Shown here: positions 7,674 to 15,694 of the stretch, in pieces | How positions within the stretch are numbered: position 1 is the first letter of the stretch | How the letters are laid out: the number at the start of each line of letters is the position of its first letter | NCBI RefSeq assembly: GCF_001751365.1 | Contig: NZ_LJGT01000040.1 | Location: 725,696 to 789,695, forward strand | Length of the DNA: 64,000 nucleotides | Source: Streptomyces abyssalis | Lineage (GTDB): Bacteria; Actinomycetota; Actinomycetes; Streptomycetales; Streptomycetaceae | Reading direction: 5' to 3' | Program-made: the position numbers and the translations under genes | The notes under the pieces: model-generated | What the model was told of the DNA's origin: nothing | Seen by the model: only the letters and a program-made list of their open reading frames with translations | Databases searched by the model: none

Positions 7674-9071
7674 GTGACCGCAGAGGCCGTACGGGACACC
7701 CTGGCGACCGGAGGCAGCGGACCCGCCGGGCCCGTCACCCTCCCAGGCACACCCGCGCCCGCGGCGGCGTACGGCGGCGGCCACGGTGAGAGACCTCTGC
7801 GCATCGCCCTGCTCACGTACAAGGGCAATCCGTTCTGCGGCGGCCAGGGCGTCTACGTGCGGCAGCTGTCGCGCGAACTGGCCCGGCTCGGCCACACCGT
7901 CGAGGTGATCGGGGCGCAGCCCTACCCGGTGCTCGACGAGGGCGTCGCCCTCACCGAACTGCCCAGCCTCGACCTGTACCGGCAGCCAGACCCGTTCCGC
8001 ACCCCGGGCCGCGGCGAGTACCGGGACTGGGTGGACATGCTGGAAGTCGCGACGATGTGGACCGGCGGCTTCCCGGAACCGCTCACGTTCTCGCTGCGCG
8101 CACGGCGTCATCTGGCCGCCCGCCGGGGTGAGTTCGACGTCGTGCACGACAACCAGACGCTCGGCTACGGACTCCTCGGCGACCTCGGTGCGCCGCTGGT
8201 CACGACCGTCCACCACCCCATCACCGTCGACCGGCAGCTCGATCTGGACGCGGCCACGACCCGCCGTGCCCGCGCCTCGGTGCGCCGCTGGTACGGCTTC
8301 ACGCGGATGCAGGGGCGCGTGGCGCGACGGCTGCCGTCGGTGCTGACGGTCTCCGGGTCGTCCAGGCAGGAGATCTCGGACCGGCTCGGGGTGCGGCAGG
8401 ACCGCATCCATGTCGTGCACATCGGCGCCGACACCGGCCTCTTCTCGCCGGATTCCTCCGTTCCGGAGGTGCCCGGGCGGATCGTGACGACCTCCAGCGC
8501 GGACGTACCGCTCAAAGGGCTGGTGCATCTGGTCGAGGCGTTGGCCAAGGTCCGTACGGAAGTTCCCGAGGCTCATCTCGTGGTCGTCGGAAAGCGGCCC
8601 GAGGAGGGTCCGGTGGCGGACGCGCTGGCCCGCTACGGACTCGGCCCGTCGGTGGAGTTCGTCAAGGGCATCAGCGACGCCGAACTGGCCGGTCTGGTGC
8701 GCGGATCGCAGATCGCCTGCGTGCCGTCGCTGTACGAAGGGTTCTCGCTGCCCGCCGCCGAAGCCATGGCGACGGGCACGCCGCTGGTCGCCACGACCGG
8801 CGGGGCCATTCCCGAAGTCGCGGGCAGGGACGGCGAGACGTGCCTCGCCGTGCCCCCGGGCGACGCGGGCGCCCTGGCAACCGCACTCGGGCGCCTGCTG
8901 GCAGACCCCGGCCTGCGGGCCCGCCTCGGGGCCGCAGGACGCGAACGCGTGCTGCGCAACTTCACCTGGGAGCAGGCGGCACGCGGGACCGCGGCGCACT
9001 ACCGCGCCGCCATGGCCGGACGGCCCCGCGCGGCGGAACGTCCGCGGAGAGCCGCCCGTGTGCCGAACTGA
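7674..9071 (+). CDS. GT4-family retaining glycosyltransferase
   Basis: 465 aa. The N-terminal GT-B domain begins near residue 42 (RIALLTYKGNPFCGGQGVYV, the glycine-rich acceptor loop). The C-terminal domain has VHIGADTGLF, LKGLVHLVEAL and the E-x7-E donor site in CVPSLYEGFSLPAAEAM, all typical of GT4 enzymes using nucleotide sugars. GTG 7674 is well placed after AAGGGGG at 7661-7667. A Thr/Ala/Gly-rich leader of about 40 residues precedes the fold. A methyltransferase and a toroid enzyme follow in the same direction, suggesting synthesis of a methylated glycan; sugar and acceptor are unknown. Confidence 0.88.
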   Translation: MTAEAVRDTLATGGSGPAGPVTLPGTPAPAAAYGGGHGERPLRIALLTYKGNPFCGGQGVYVRQLSRELARLGHTVEVIGAQPYPVLDEGVALTELPSLDLYRQPDPFRTPGRGEYRDWVDMLEVATMWTGGFPEPLTFSLRARRHLAARRGEFDVVHDNQTLGYGLLGDLGAPLVTTVHHPITVDRQLDLDAATTRRARASVRRWYGFTRMQGRVARRLPSVLTVSGSSRQEISDRLGVRQDRIHVVHIGADTGLFSPDSSVPEVPGRIVTTSSADVPLKGLVHLVEALAKVRTEVPEAHLVVVGKRPEEGPVADALARYGLGPSVEFVKGISDAELAGLVRGSQIACVPSLYEGFSLPAAEAMATGTPLVATTGGAIPEVAGRDGETCLAVPPGDAGALATALGRLLADPGLRARLGAAGRERVLRNFTWEQAARGTAAHYRAAMAGRPRAAERPRRAARVPN

Positions 9072-9186
9072 CCCCTGAAAACCGGCCGTTGAGGACCCAC
9101 GGACCGGGCCCGGGCGCGCGCCGCGTCCCTGCCGTTCCCGCCGCTCCTTCCCCGTCGCAGACCACGCTGAAAGCAGAGGCAGACCC

Positions 9187-9987
9187 GTGCTGACCGTCGA
9201 CTTCTCCCGCTTCCCGCTCGCGCCGGGCGACCGCGTGCTCGACCTGGGCTGCGGTGCCGGCCGGCACGCCTTCGAGTGCTACCGGCGTGGTGCGCGCGTC
9301 GTCGCGCTGGACCGGAACGCGGAGGAGATCCGCGAAGTCGCAAGCTGGTTCGCGGCGATGGCCGAGGAGGGCGAGGCGCCGGCGGGCGCCACCGCCACCG
9401 CCATGGAGGGGGACGCGCTCGCTCTGCCCTTCCCGGACGACAGCTTCGACGTCGTGATCATCTCCGAGGTGATGGAGCACATCCACGACGACAAGGGCGT
9501 GCTCGCCGAGATGGTGCGGGTGCTGCGGCCCGGCGGCCGCATCGCGGTGACCGTGCCCCGTTACGGGCCGGAGAAGGTCTGCTGGGCGCTGAGCGACGCG
9601 TACCACGAGGTCGAGGGCGGCCACATCCGCATCTACCGGGCGGACGAACTGCTCGGCAGGATACGCGAAGCCGGCCTCCGCCCGTACGGCACGCACCACG
9701 CGCACGGCCTGCACTCGCCGTACTGGTGGCTCAAGTGCGCCTTCGGCGTGGACCGGGACGGCGACGACGCCGCGCTCCCGGTGCGCGCGTACCACCGGTT
9801 GCTGGTGTGGGACATCATGAAGAAGCCCCTGGCCACCCGCCTCGCGGAGAAGGCCCTTGACCCGCTCATCGGCAAGAGCTTCGTGGCGTACGCGACGAAA
9901 CCGCACCTGCCGGAGGGGGTCTCGCCCGGAGAGCGGGAGCAGTCCGGTCCCGCGGCGGGCGCGGCACAGGGGCAGGGGCAGGCGTGA
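9187..9987 (+). CDS. Class I SAM-dependent methyltransferase
   Basis: 266 aa. Starts almost directly with the fold: VLDLGCGAGRHAFECYRRGA (motif I), VVALDRNAEEI, then DSFDVVIISEVMEHIHDD and VRVLRPGGRIAVTVPRYGPE. The section HIRIYRADELLGRIREAGL and a C-terminal hydrophobic region (SPYWWLKCAFG) are typical of sugar or lipid methyltransferases near glycosyltransferases. It sits 115 bp behind the GT4 gene; its stop overlaps the next start as GTGA. Likely acts on the product of the GT4 enzyme. The last 30 residues are disordered and Gln/Gly-rich. Confidence 0.85.
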   Translation: MLTVDFSRFPLAPGDRVLDLGCGAGRHAFECYRRGARVVALDRNAEEIREVASWFAAMAEEGEAPAGATATAMEGDALALPFPDDSFDVVIISEVMEHIHDDKGVLAEMVRVLRPGGRIAVTVPRYGPEKVCWALSDAYHEVEGGHIRIYRADELLGRIREAGLRPYGTHHAHGLHSPYWWLKCAFGVDRDGDDAALPVRAYHRLLVWDIMKKPLATRLAEKALDPLIGKSFVAYATKPHLPEGVSPGEREQSGPAAGAAQGQGQA

Positions 9988-11051
9988 CGAGCCCCGAGCG
10001 CACGGAACGGCTCGTACTCGACGGCGTGCTGACGGCCGCGCAGGCCCGGCAGACCGTGAACGGGCTGCTGGCCGTCCAGCGTCCCGACGGGGCCATCCCG
10101 TGGTTCCGCGGCGGCCACCTCGACCCGTGGGACCACACCGAGGCCGCGATGGCGCTGGACGCGGCCGGCGAGCACGCGGCGGCCGAGGCCGCCTACCGGT
10201 GGCTCGCCGACCACCAGTTGCCCGACGGCTCGTGGTACGCCGCTTACGCCGACGGGGAGGTCCAGGAGCCCACCGACCGTGCCCGCGAGAGCAACTTCTG
10301 CGCGTACATCGCCGTCGGTGTCTGGCACCACTATCTCGCCACGCGGGACGAGACCTTCCTGCAGCGGATGTGGCCCGCGGTCGTTGCCGCCGTCGAGTTC
10401 GTACTGCGGCTCCAGCTGCCCGGCGGCCAGATCGGCTGGAAGCGTGAGGCCGACGGCACCCCGGCTCGGGAGGCCCTGCTCACGGGCTCCTCGTCGGTGC
10501 ACCAGGCACTGCGCTGCGCGCTGGCGATGGCCGAGCACCGTGAAGAGCCGCAGCCGGACTGGGAGTTGGCACTCGGGCAGCTCGGCCACGCGGTGCGCCG
10601 GCACCCGGAACGCTTCCTCGACAAGGGCCGCTACTCCATGGACTGGTACTACCCCGTCCTCGGCGGCGCGCTGCGCGGAGAGGAGGCCAGGACACGCATC
10701 GAGGAAGGCTGGGACCGCTTCGTCGTGCACGGGCTGGGCGTGCGGTGCGTGCTGCCCAACCCGTGGGTGACGGGCGGCGAGAGCGCCGAACTGGCCCTGG
10801 CGCTATGGGCGTTGGGGGAGCGGGACCGCGCCCGCCGGATTCTGGAGTGGGTGCAGCACCTGCGTGCCGAGGACGGCCTGTACTGGACCGGTTACGTCTT
10901 CGAGGACGACGCCGTCTGGCCGGAGGAGCTGACCAGCTGGACGGCCGGCTCGCTGCTCCTGGCCGTCGCGGCACTGGGCGGCGACGAGGCGACCGTGGCG
11001 GTCTTCGGCGGGGAGCAGCTTCCGCAGGGGCTGCCGCCGGACTGCTGCTGA
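9984..11051 (+). CDS. Alpha/alpha-toroid protein (annotated family: prenyltransferase-like), possible glycan-processing enzyme
   Basis: 355 aa with several helical-hairpin repeats: LLAVQRPDGAIPWFRGG, WLADHQLPDGSWYAAYADG, LRLQLPGGQIGWKRE and LRAEDGLYWTGYV. The fold is that of six-hairpin enzymes, including glycoside hydrolases as well as terpene cyclases. There is no prenyl-binding context; the gene is translationally coupled (GTGA) to a methyltransferase and lies behind a GT4 enzyme. I therefore favour a carbohydrate-active role, such as trimming a methylated oligosaccharide, over prenyl transfer. No signal peptide, so cytoplasmic. Function is inferred from context only. Confidence 0.6.
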   Translation: MTSPERTERLVLDGVLTAAQARQTVNGLLAVQRPDGAIPWFRGGHLDPWDHTEAAMALDAAGEHAAAEAAYRWLADHQLPDGSWYAAYADGEVQEPTDRARESNFCAYIAVGVWHHYLATRDETFLQRMWPAVVAAVEFVLRLQLPGGQIGWKREADGTPAREALLTGSSSVHQALRCALAMAEHREEPQPDWELALGQLGHAVRRHPERFLDKGRYSMDWYYPVLGGALRGEEARTRIEEGWDRFVVHGLGVRCVLPNPWVTGGESAELALALWALGERDRARRILEWVQHLRAEDGLYWTGYVFEDDAVWPEELTSWTAGSLLLAVAALGGDEATVAVFGGEQLPQGLPPDCC

Positions 11052-11059
11052 GAGTCGGC

Positions 11060-11090
11060 GTGCGGCCGGGGCCGGCCGGGCCGGCCGCAC
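11060..11090. terminator. Hairpin downstream of the GT4/methyltransferase/toroid operon
   Basis: GTGCGGCCGG (11060-11069) pairs perfectly with CCGGCCGCAC (11081-11090), 11-nt loop, 9 bp after the stop codon. No T-run, as is common in high-GC actinomycetes. Confidence 0.5.
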
Positions 11091-11271
11091 CGCCCGCCCG
11101 GAGCCCGCCGTCCTGACACCCGTCCCCGGCGCTGCCGTACTGCCCCTTGTCCGGTGGTGCGCACCCGCACGGACAACTCCGGACAATCATCAGGCACCGA
11201 GTGGTTGCGCCGCCGCGGAGCGAGGACTTCCATCGCCTGCTCGACGTGGCGGCCCGGCAACGGGCCGCGGT

Positions 11272-11394
11272 GCCGTCCTCCCCGAAGAGCGGACGGGTGA
11301 CCGGCACGGGGAACCAGAACGGCCGGAAGTCCGGGTCCCCGGGGCGGCGCCCCCGCCTGCCGGGCTGCTGCTGAGCGGTGTGCGCATGTGTCAT
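11272..11394 (-). pseudogene. Truncated copy of the C-terminal module of the 14617-15534 protein, coupled to the MatB-like gene
   Basis: ATG 11394 overlaps the stop of the deacetylase/glycosyltransferase gene (ATGA). The first 41 codons end in FRPFWFPVPVTRPLFGEDG, nearly identical to FQPFWFAVPVTRPLFGEDG in the membrane protein 3.4 kb away; about 60 bp of DNA are almost the same in both places. After FGEDG the similarity stops and the frame continues antisense to the toroid gene with no protein-like features. I read this as a duplicated, truncated module. A very short functional peptide, or a frameshifted protein, cannot be excluded. Confidence 0.5.
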
Positions 11395-13574
11395 CGGGCC
11401 CCGAGCACCCTCACCTCGCCGGTACGCCTGAGCTTCTGCCAGCGCAGGCGGCTGCCGGCGGCAGCGGTGACACAGGAGTGGATCAGCACCAGGTACATCA
11501 ACTGCCGGTAGACGATCTGCTGGAGCGGCAGCATCACCAGGTAGCGGTACTTCTCGCGGTCGAGCCGGAAGGCGTACGCGGCGCTGATCAGCTGGACGGT
11601 CAGGACGAGCCCCCAGGCAGCCAGCGACTTCACCGGATCGATGAAGATCATCGCGTAGACGGTGAAGAAGTCGATCAACGGTGCGAAGAGCGGCATGACG
11701 ATCTGGAAGAGGACGACCAGCGGCATCCCGACCCGGCCGAACCGTCCGGAGGGCCCGCGGTCCACGACCGACCGCCGGTGCTTCCACAGCGCCTGCATGG
11801 TGCCGTAGCTCCAGCGGTAACGCTGCCGCCACAGCTGGCTCATGGAGCCCGGCGCCTCGGTACGGGCACGCGCGTGCTCGGCGTACACGACCCGCCAGCC
11901 CGACCGCTGGAGCGCGATCGTGACGTCGGTGTCCTCGGCGAGGGTGTCGTCGCTCATGCCGCCCGCCTGCGCGAGCGCTTCGCGGCGGAATGCGCCGATC
12001 GCACCCGGGATGGTGGGCATGCAGCGCAGTACGTCGTACATGCGCCGGTCGAGATTGAAGCCCATCACGTACTCGAGGTGCTGCCAGGCCCCGATGAGTG
12101 TGCCGCGGTTCCCCACCTTGGCGTTGCCCGCGACGGCGCCTACCGGTGGGGTCTCCCCGCCGGAGGCGGGGGACGGACCGGCGAACGGCTGGACCAGTGC
12201 GTGAACCGTGTCCGGCTCGAAGACGGTGTCACCGTCCATCATCACCACGATGTCGTAACGGGCGCAGGCGACCCCGTGGTTGAGGGCGGCGGCCTTGCCC
12301 GCGTTCTCCTGCCGTACGACTCTGACTCCTGGCAGACCGAGAGCCTCGACGATCTCCGGTGTGCCGTCCGCCGAACCGTCGTCGACCACGATGATCTCGA
12401 TCGGATGGGTGCTCGCGGCGAGCGACTCGACCGTGTTGGCTATGCACTCCTTCTCGTTGTACGCCGGGACGATCACGCTCACCGGCCGGACCACTTCCGG
12501 GCCCCAGGAGAAGGAGCGGCTGTTGCGCTGCCGGCTGTGGCGGCGTGCCAGGACGAGCATCAGCACGAAGCGCCCCAACACGGCGGCGCCTACGACGGTG
12601 AGCGCGACGAGCAGTGCCGGCATCGCGAACTCGGCGACGACAGCAGCGGCGACGAGTGCCCTGCCCTGCCACAACGGGACGCCGGAGACGGGCGTTTGAG
12701 GGCTGGGCCCGCCCATCGCCTCACCGGCGGTCGTGAAGGTGTAGCCCTTCCCCCGCATCTTCTCGATGTACGTGCCGAGCGCCGCCACGGTCTGGGAGCG
12801 GTCGCCCCCGGAGTCGTGGAAGAGGACGGACGCGCCCTTGCCGCCGGTCTCAGGGGTGGCGTTCTCGATGATCTTCTGCACCCCGGGGCGCTTCCAGTCC
12901 TCGCTGTCGGTGTCGGTGAAGGAGCTGGTGTAGCCCGCGGCACCGAGCCGCCGGTAGACGGGCCAGCTGTAATTGTCCATCGAGTCGGGAGCGGAGGAGT
13001 AAGGGGCCCGGAAAAGGGAGGTGTTGACGCCCGCGGCGCCGGCCAGGGCGAGCTGTGTCTGGTTGATCTCGCGCTCCACGCGCTCCGCGCTCTGGTACGA
13101 GAGGTCGGCATGGGTGAAAGTGTGGATGCCGACCTCGTTGCCCTGCTCGACGATGTCGTGGACGAGCCCCGGATTGCGCGCGCTCACCGACCCGACGAGG
13201 AAGAATGTACCCGGCACGTCGTACTTCTCCAGCACGGCGAGGACTTCCGGAGTCCACCGGGGGTCCGGGCCGTCATCGAATGTGAGGACGATGGTCTTGC
13301 GCGGGACGGGTCTGCTGCGCGCCCGGTCGCCGTTGAAGGACAGCAGGGATCCGCCGTCGCGCACCCGCTCCGGGACGCGGTCGGCCGCGGCGTTCTCCCG
13401 TACCCGGCTGTCGTTGCCGATCTCGGCGTGCAGGTAGCCGTGGAACAGCATCACGCCGACGAGGGCGAGCAGGCCGAGCAGCGCCACGACCACACGGGGC
13501 CTGAGGAAGGCAGGGCGGGCAGGCGCGGTCTGCGGGGACCGGGCATGTCTGCCACGAGGGACGGTGGATGTCAT
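11391..13574 (-). CDS. Bifunctional polysaccharide deacetylase / family 2 glycosyltransferase (MatB-like)
   Basis: 727 aa. Residues about 25-48 form a membrane anchor. The NodB deacetylase domain carries TFDDGPDPRW (catalytic and metal Asp100/101), HTFTH (His151 and His155) and RAPYSS. A membrane segment near residue 315-345 leads into a GT2 domain with VIVPAYNE, VVDDGSADGTPE, MDGD, EDTD and QRYRW, the processive-synthase signature, then several C-terminal membrane helices. The architecture matches Streptomyces MatB, implicated in a poly-N-acetylglucosamine-type surface glycan that drives pellet formation. It follows a small MatA-like membrane gene by 5 bp. Biochemical specificity is inferred. 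Confidence 0.85.
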   Translation of the reverse strand: MTSTVPRGRHARSPQTAPARPAFLRPRVVVALLGLLALVGVMLFHGYLHAEIGNDSRVRENAAADRVPERVRDGGSLLSFNGDRARSRPVPRKTIVLTFDDGPDPRWTPEVLAVLEKYDVPGTFFLVGSVSARNPGLVHDIVEQGNEVGIHTFTHADLSYQSAERVEREINQTQLALAGAAGVNTSLFRAPYSSAPDSMDNYSWPVYRRLGAAGYTSSFTDTDSEDWKRPGVQKIIENATPETGGKGASVLFHDSGGDRSQTVAALGTYIEKMRGKGYTFTTAGEAMGGPSPQTPVSGVPLWQGRALVAAAVVAEFAMPALLVALTVVGAAVLGRFVLMLVLARRHSRQRNSRSFSWGPEVVRPVSVIVPAYNEKECIANTVESLAASTHPIEIIVVDDGSADGTPEIVEALGLPGVRVVRQENAGKAAALNHGVACARYDIVVMMDGDTVFEPDTVHALVQPFAGPSPASGGETPPVGAVAGNAKVGNRGTLIGAWQHLEYVMGFNLDRRMYDVLRCMPTIPGAIGAFRREALAQAGGMSDDTLAEDTDVTIALQRSGWRVVYAEHARARTEAPGSMSQLWRQRYRWSYGTMQALWKHRRSVVDRGPSGRFGRVGMPLVVLFQIVMPLFAPLIDFFTVYAMIFIDPVKSLAAWGLVLTVQLISAAYAFRLDREKYRYLVMLPLQQIVYRQLMYLVLIHSCVTAAAGSRLRWQKLRRTGEVRVLGAR

Positions 13575-13579
13575 CTGCT

Positions 13580-14212
13580 TCAGGAGTCACCGGAGGACGA
13601 GGACGAGGACGAGGACGGGGACGAGGACGGGGCCGGGGAACCGGAGAGCGCGGGCTCCGCGCTGCCGGGACCGCCGTGCGGCTTCTTGAAGAGCCTCTTG
13701 CACAACTGCCGGACGGACTGCGTGGATTGCTGCCCGGTCGCTTGGCCGGCCGGCTGCCGGGACGACTGCCCTGAAGGCCGAACGGACGGCTGGCCGGACC
13801 GCTTCCGGCAGAGCTCCCCGCAGGGCTGTCCGAACCGCTTCCGGCAGACCTTCCGGCACGGGTGTCCGGCAGGCTTTCCGGACGGCTGCCGGAGCTGCTT
13901 CCTGCACAGATTCACGGCGGACCCCGCCGAGGAGCCGCCGGCGGAGGACCGGCTGCCGCTGTTCGACTTCTGCGCGGCGTCCGCACCGTCGAAGGGCTGA
14001 AGGTCCGAGGGGGAGAGCGAGGTGTTTCCCACGAATGAGACGCCGAGCATGCTCGCGTAGACCAGGCAGACGACCCCGACGGCGAGCCCGGCGCGGCGCA
14101 GACGGCGGGCGCGGCGCCCGGAGGAGTCCTGGAAGACAGGTCCTTCCGCCCCCTGCTCTCCGACACGACGACGGCCGTCGGCGTTCCATCTGAAGGACGG
14201 GAAAAGTCTCAT
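13580..14212 (-). CDS. MatA-like membrane protein with Cys/Arg/Lys repeat region
   Basis: 210 aa from ATG 14212. A cytoplasmic N-terminus is followed by one transmembrane segment (LAVGVVCLVYASMLGVSF) and an external domain. The external part is odd: repeats of a C-R-K unit, as in NLCRKQLRQP, PCRKVCRKRFGQP and ELCRKRSGQP, then a Ser/Pro run. Cys and basic residues at regular spacing suggest electrostatic binding to an anionic or acetylated glycan, or disulfide cross-linking. Its stop lies 5 bp before the MatB-like gene, so the two act together. Sequence-level similarity to MatA is not certain; the call rests on operon position and topology. Confidence 0.55.
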   Translation of the reverse strand: MRLFPSFRWNADGRRRVGEQGAEGPVFQDSSGRRARRLRRAGLAVGVVCLVYASMLGVSFVGNTSLSPSDLQPFDGADAAQKSNSGSRSSAGGSSAGSAVNLCRKQLRQPSGKPAGHPCRKVCRKRFGQPCGELCRKRSGQPSVRPSGQSSRQPAGQATGQQSTQSVRQLCKRLFKKPHGGPGSAEPALSGSPAPSSSPSSSSSSSSGDS

Positions 14213-14616
14213 GCCGGGGCACTGTGGAGGGCAATCTTGTGAGTTCTCTGTGAGACCGCCCGGTGCGAGCGACGGCTGGCAAGAACCTGCCGGACGCCGT
14301 CCGGGCTGCTTCCGTGAGAGCGCCTCCGAGGCGCCGATGAGGCGCCTCTGACGCACCATTGAGGCATCTGCGGCCCCACGGACAACGAACTCGCCGTGGC
14401 CTGCGACACCTCGCCGGACTCGCTGCCGCACTGCCCCGCCGACGTCGTCCCTGCCCCTGGCCGAACGCCGTGTCCGCGGAGCGCGACGCTGTGCAACAGG
14501 CACGGCAGGATGCCCGGACGCCTGACCAACCCTGCGTCAACTGCCGCGCCGGGCGATGGAAACGGCCCCTCTCCCCGGAGCGACCGGGAGGAGGGGCCGT
14601 TTCGTGAGGCAGAGTG
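14213..14616. other. Intergenic region: probable matAB-type promoter region and a terminator
   Basis: 404 bp with no convincing gene. It holds three GCGCCTC/GAGGCGC motifs around 14321-14350 that can form hairpins near the MatA-like start, and the terminator at 14560-14602. Confidence 0.4.
14560..14602 (-). terminator. Strong hairpin terminator of the 14617-15534 gene
   Basis: AAACGGCCCCTCTCCCCGG (14560-14578) pairs with the complementary arm at 14584-14602 with two mismatches around a 5-nt loop. It begins 15 bp beyond the stop codon; flanking A/T runs make it usable from either side. Confidence 0.75.
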
Positions 14617-15534
14617 TCAGCCGCGCTGGATGCCCGAGGTGTCCTGCAGGACGCCGCGGCGCCCGTCCTGGGTCTGCGCGATGAGCGCCTGACCGCGCTG
14701 CTCGACCGCCAAGTACCAAGTGCCGGGCGCCAGTTCGGCAACGGGCTGCGGAGCGCCGTCCTCGCCGAAGAGCGGACGGGTGACCGGCACGGCGAACCAG
14801 AACGGCTGGAAGTTCGGGTCCGGGGCGCCCCCGCCTGCCGCCGGGCCTCCAGGCTGTGCCTGCTGTGCTCCGGGCTGCCCCGGGGCTCCCGCCTGCGCCG
14901 GGCCGGGCTGCCCCGGATGTCCCTGCTGCGGTCCGCCGGGGTAGCCGTAACCGCCCTGCGGCTGGCCGCCGTAGGGACCCTGCTGGCCCGGCTGCGGCCC
15001 GCCCGGGTAGCCGTAGGCGCCCTGCTGCGGCGCGCCGTACGGAGCGGGCTTGGGGGCCGGGAGCAGTGGGGCCTTCAGCGCGGCGAGCGTCGTGCTCAGG
15101 GCGCCGGCCGCCGCCAGCGCGAGAGCGAGGACGAGCGTCAGATAGGCACCGGCAGCCAGGGTCCAGTTCTCGTTCGGGTCGGCAGCGGCACCCGGCGCGT
15201 CCAGGGTCGGGATGAGGACGGCCACCAGCGACCAGAGGCCTGCCCAGCCGACGACCAGGCAGAGCACCATCCCCCACTGGTCCAGGGCGAGTCCCAGCAG
15301 CTTCCGGCCGCCCGGCAGCAGACGCGCGGCGACGAACAGCGCGGCGGCGACGAGTCCGAGCAGATGCACGGTCGGCAGCATCGGAAGCGTGACGCGCGAC
15401 CAGGCGGACACGCTGCAGGAATCGACGGGGCAGTTGCCGTCGAAGTCGAAGAACGGGAAGAAGGAAGCGATCAGCAGCAGCAGCGCTGCCCCGATCACCG
15501 CGCCATCGCCTCGTGTGAGCGAGCGGATGTTCAC
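14617..15534 (-). CDS. Four-helix membrane protein with Gly/Pro/Gln/Tyr-rich linker and C-terminal module (DUF5336-like)
   Basis: 305 aa, GTG start at 15534 with AAGGA six nt upstream. Four hydrophobic segments occupy about the first 160 residues (e.g. AVIGAALLLLIASFF, VHLLGLVAAALFVA). Between the first two is an external loop with two Cys (NCPVDSC). A low-complexity linker rich in YGYPGGPQ repeats joins a C-terminal module FQPFWFAVPVTRPLFGEDG...TWYLAVEQRG...QDGRRGVLQDTSGI, which looks like a small beta-rich cytoplasmic domain. Function unknown. The same C-terminal motif is duplicated at 11272-11394. Confidence 0.7.
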   Translation of the reverse strand: MNIRSLTRGDGAVIGAALLLLIASFFPFFDFDGNCPVDSCSVSAWSRVTLPMLPTVHLLGLVAAALFVAARLLPGGRKLLGLALDQWGMVLCLVVGWAGLWSLVAVLIPTLDAPGAAADPNENWTLAAGAYLTLVLALALAAAGALSTTLAALKAPLLPAPKPAPYGAPQQGAYGYPGGPQPGQQGPYGGQPQGGYGYPGGPQQGHPGQPGPAQAGAPGQPGAQQAQPGGPAAGGGAPDPNFQPFWFAVPVTRPLFGEDGAPQPVAELAPGTWYLAVEQRGQALIAQTQDGRRGVLQDTSGIQRG

Positions 15535-15694
15535 TTAGCGTCCTTAGTAGGTTTCATACGGTCTGTGGTCTCTGCCGGGGTAGTGCCCCATCGTACGGAT
15601 GGGTCCGAGGACCGGCCCGGCGGGGCGACTTCACTGCAGGATGGTGCTTCAGGCGTGCTCCGGGGGTGCTTTCGGCGGCGTCTTCGCGGCGCCT

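Noticed and set aside
6285..8999. 904-residue minus-strand frame over the pxpC and GT4 genes
   Set aside because: A high-GC shadow frame: antisense of two well-supported genes, composition biased to R, G, A and H.
11388..14000. 870-residue plus-strand frame across the MatAB-like genes
   Set aside because: Antisense to the clearly motif-bearing deacetylase/glycosyltransferase; no domains recognised.
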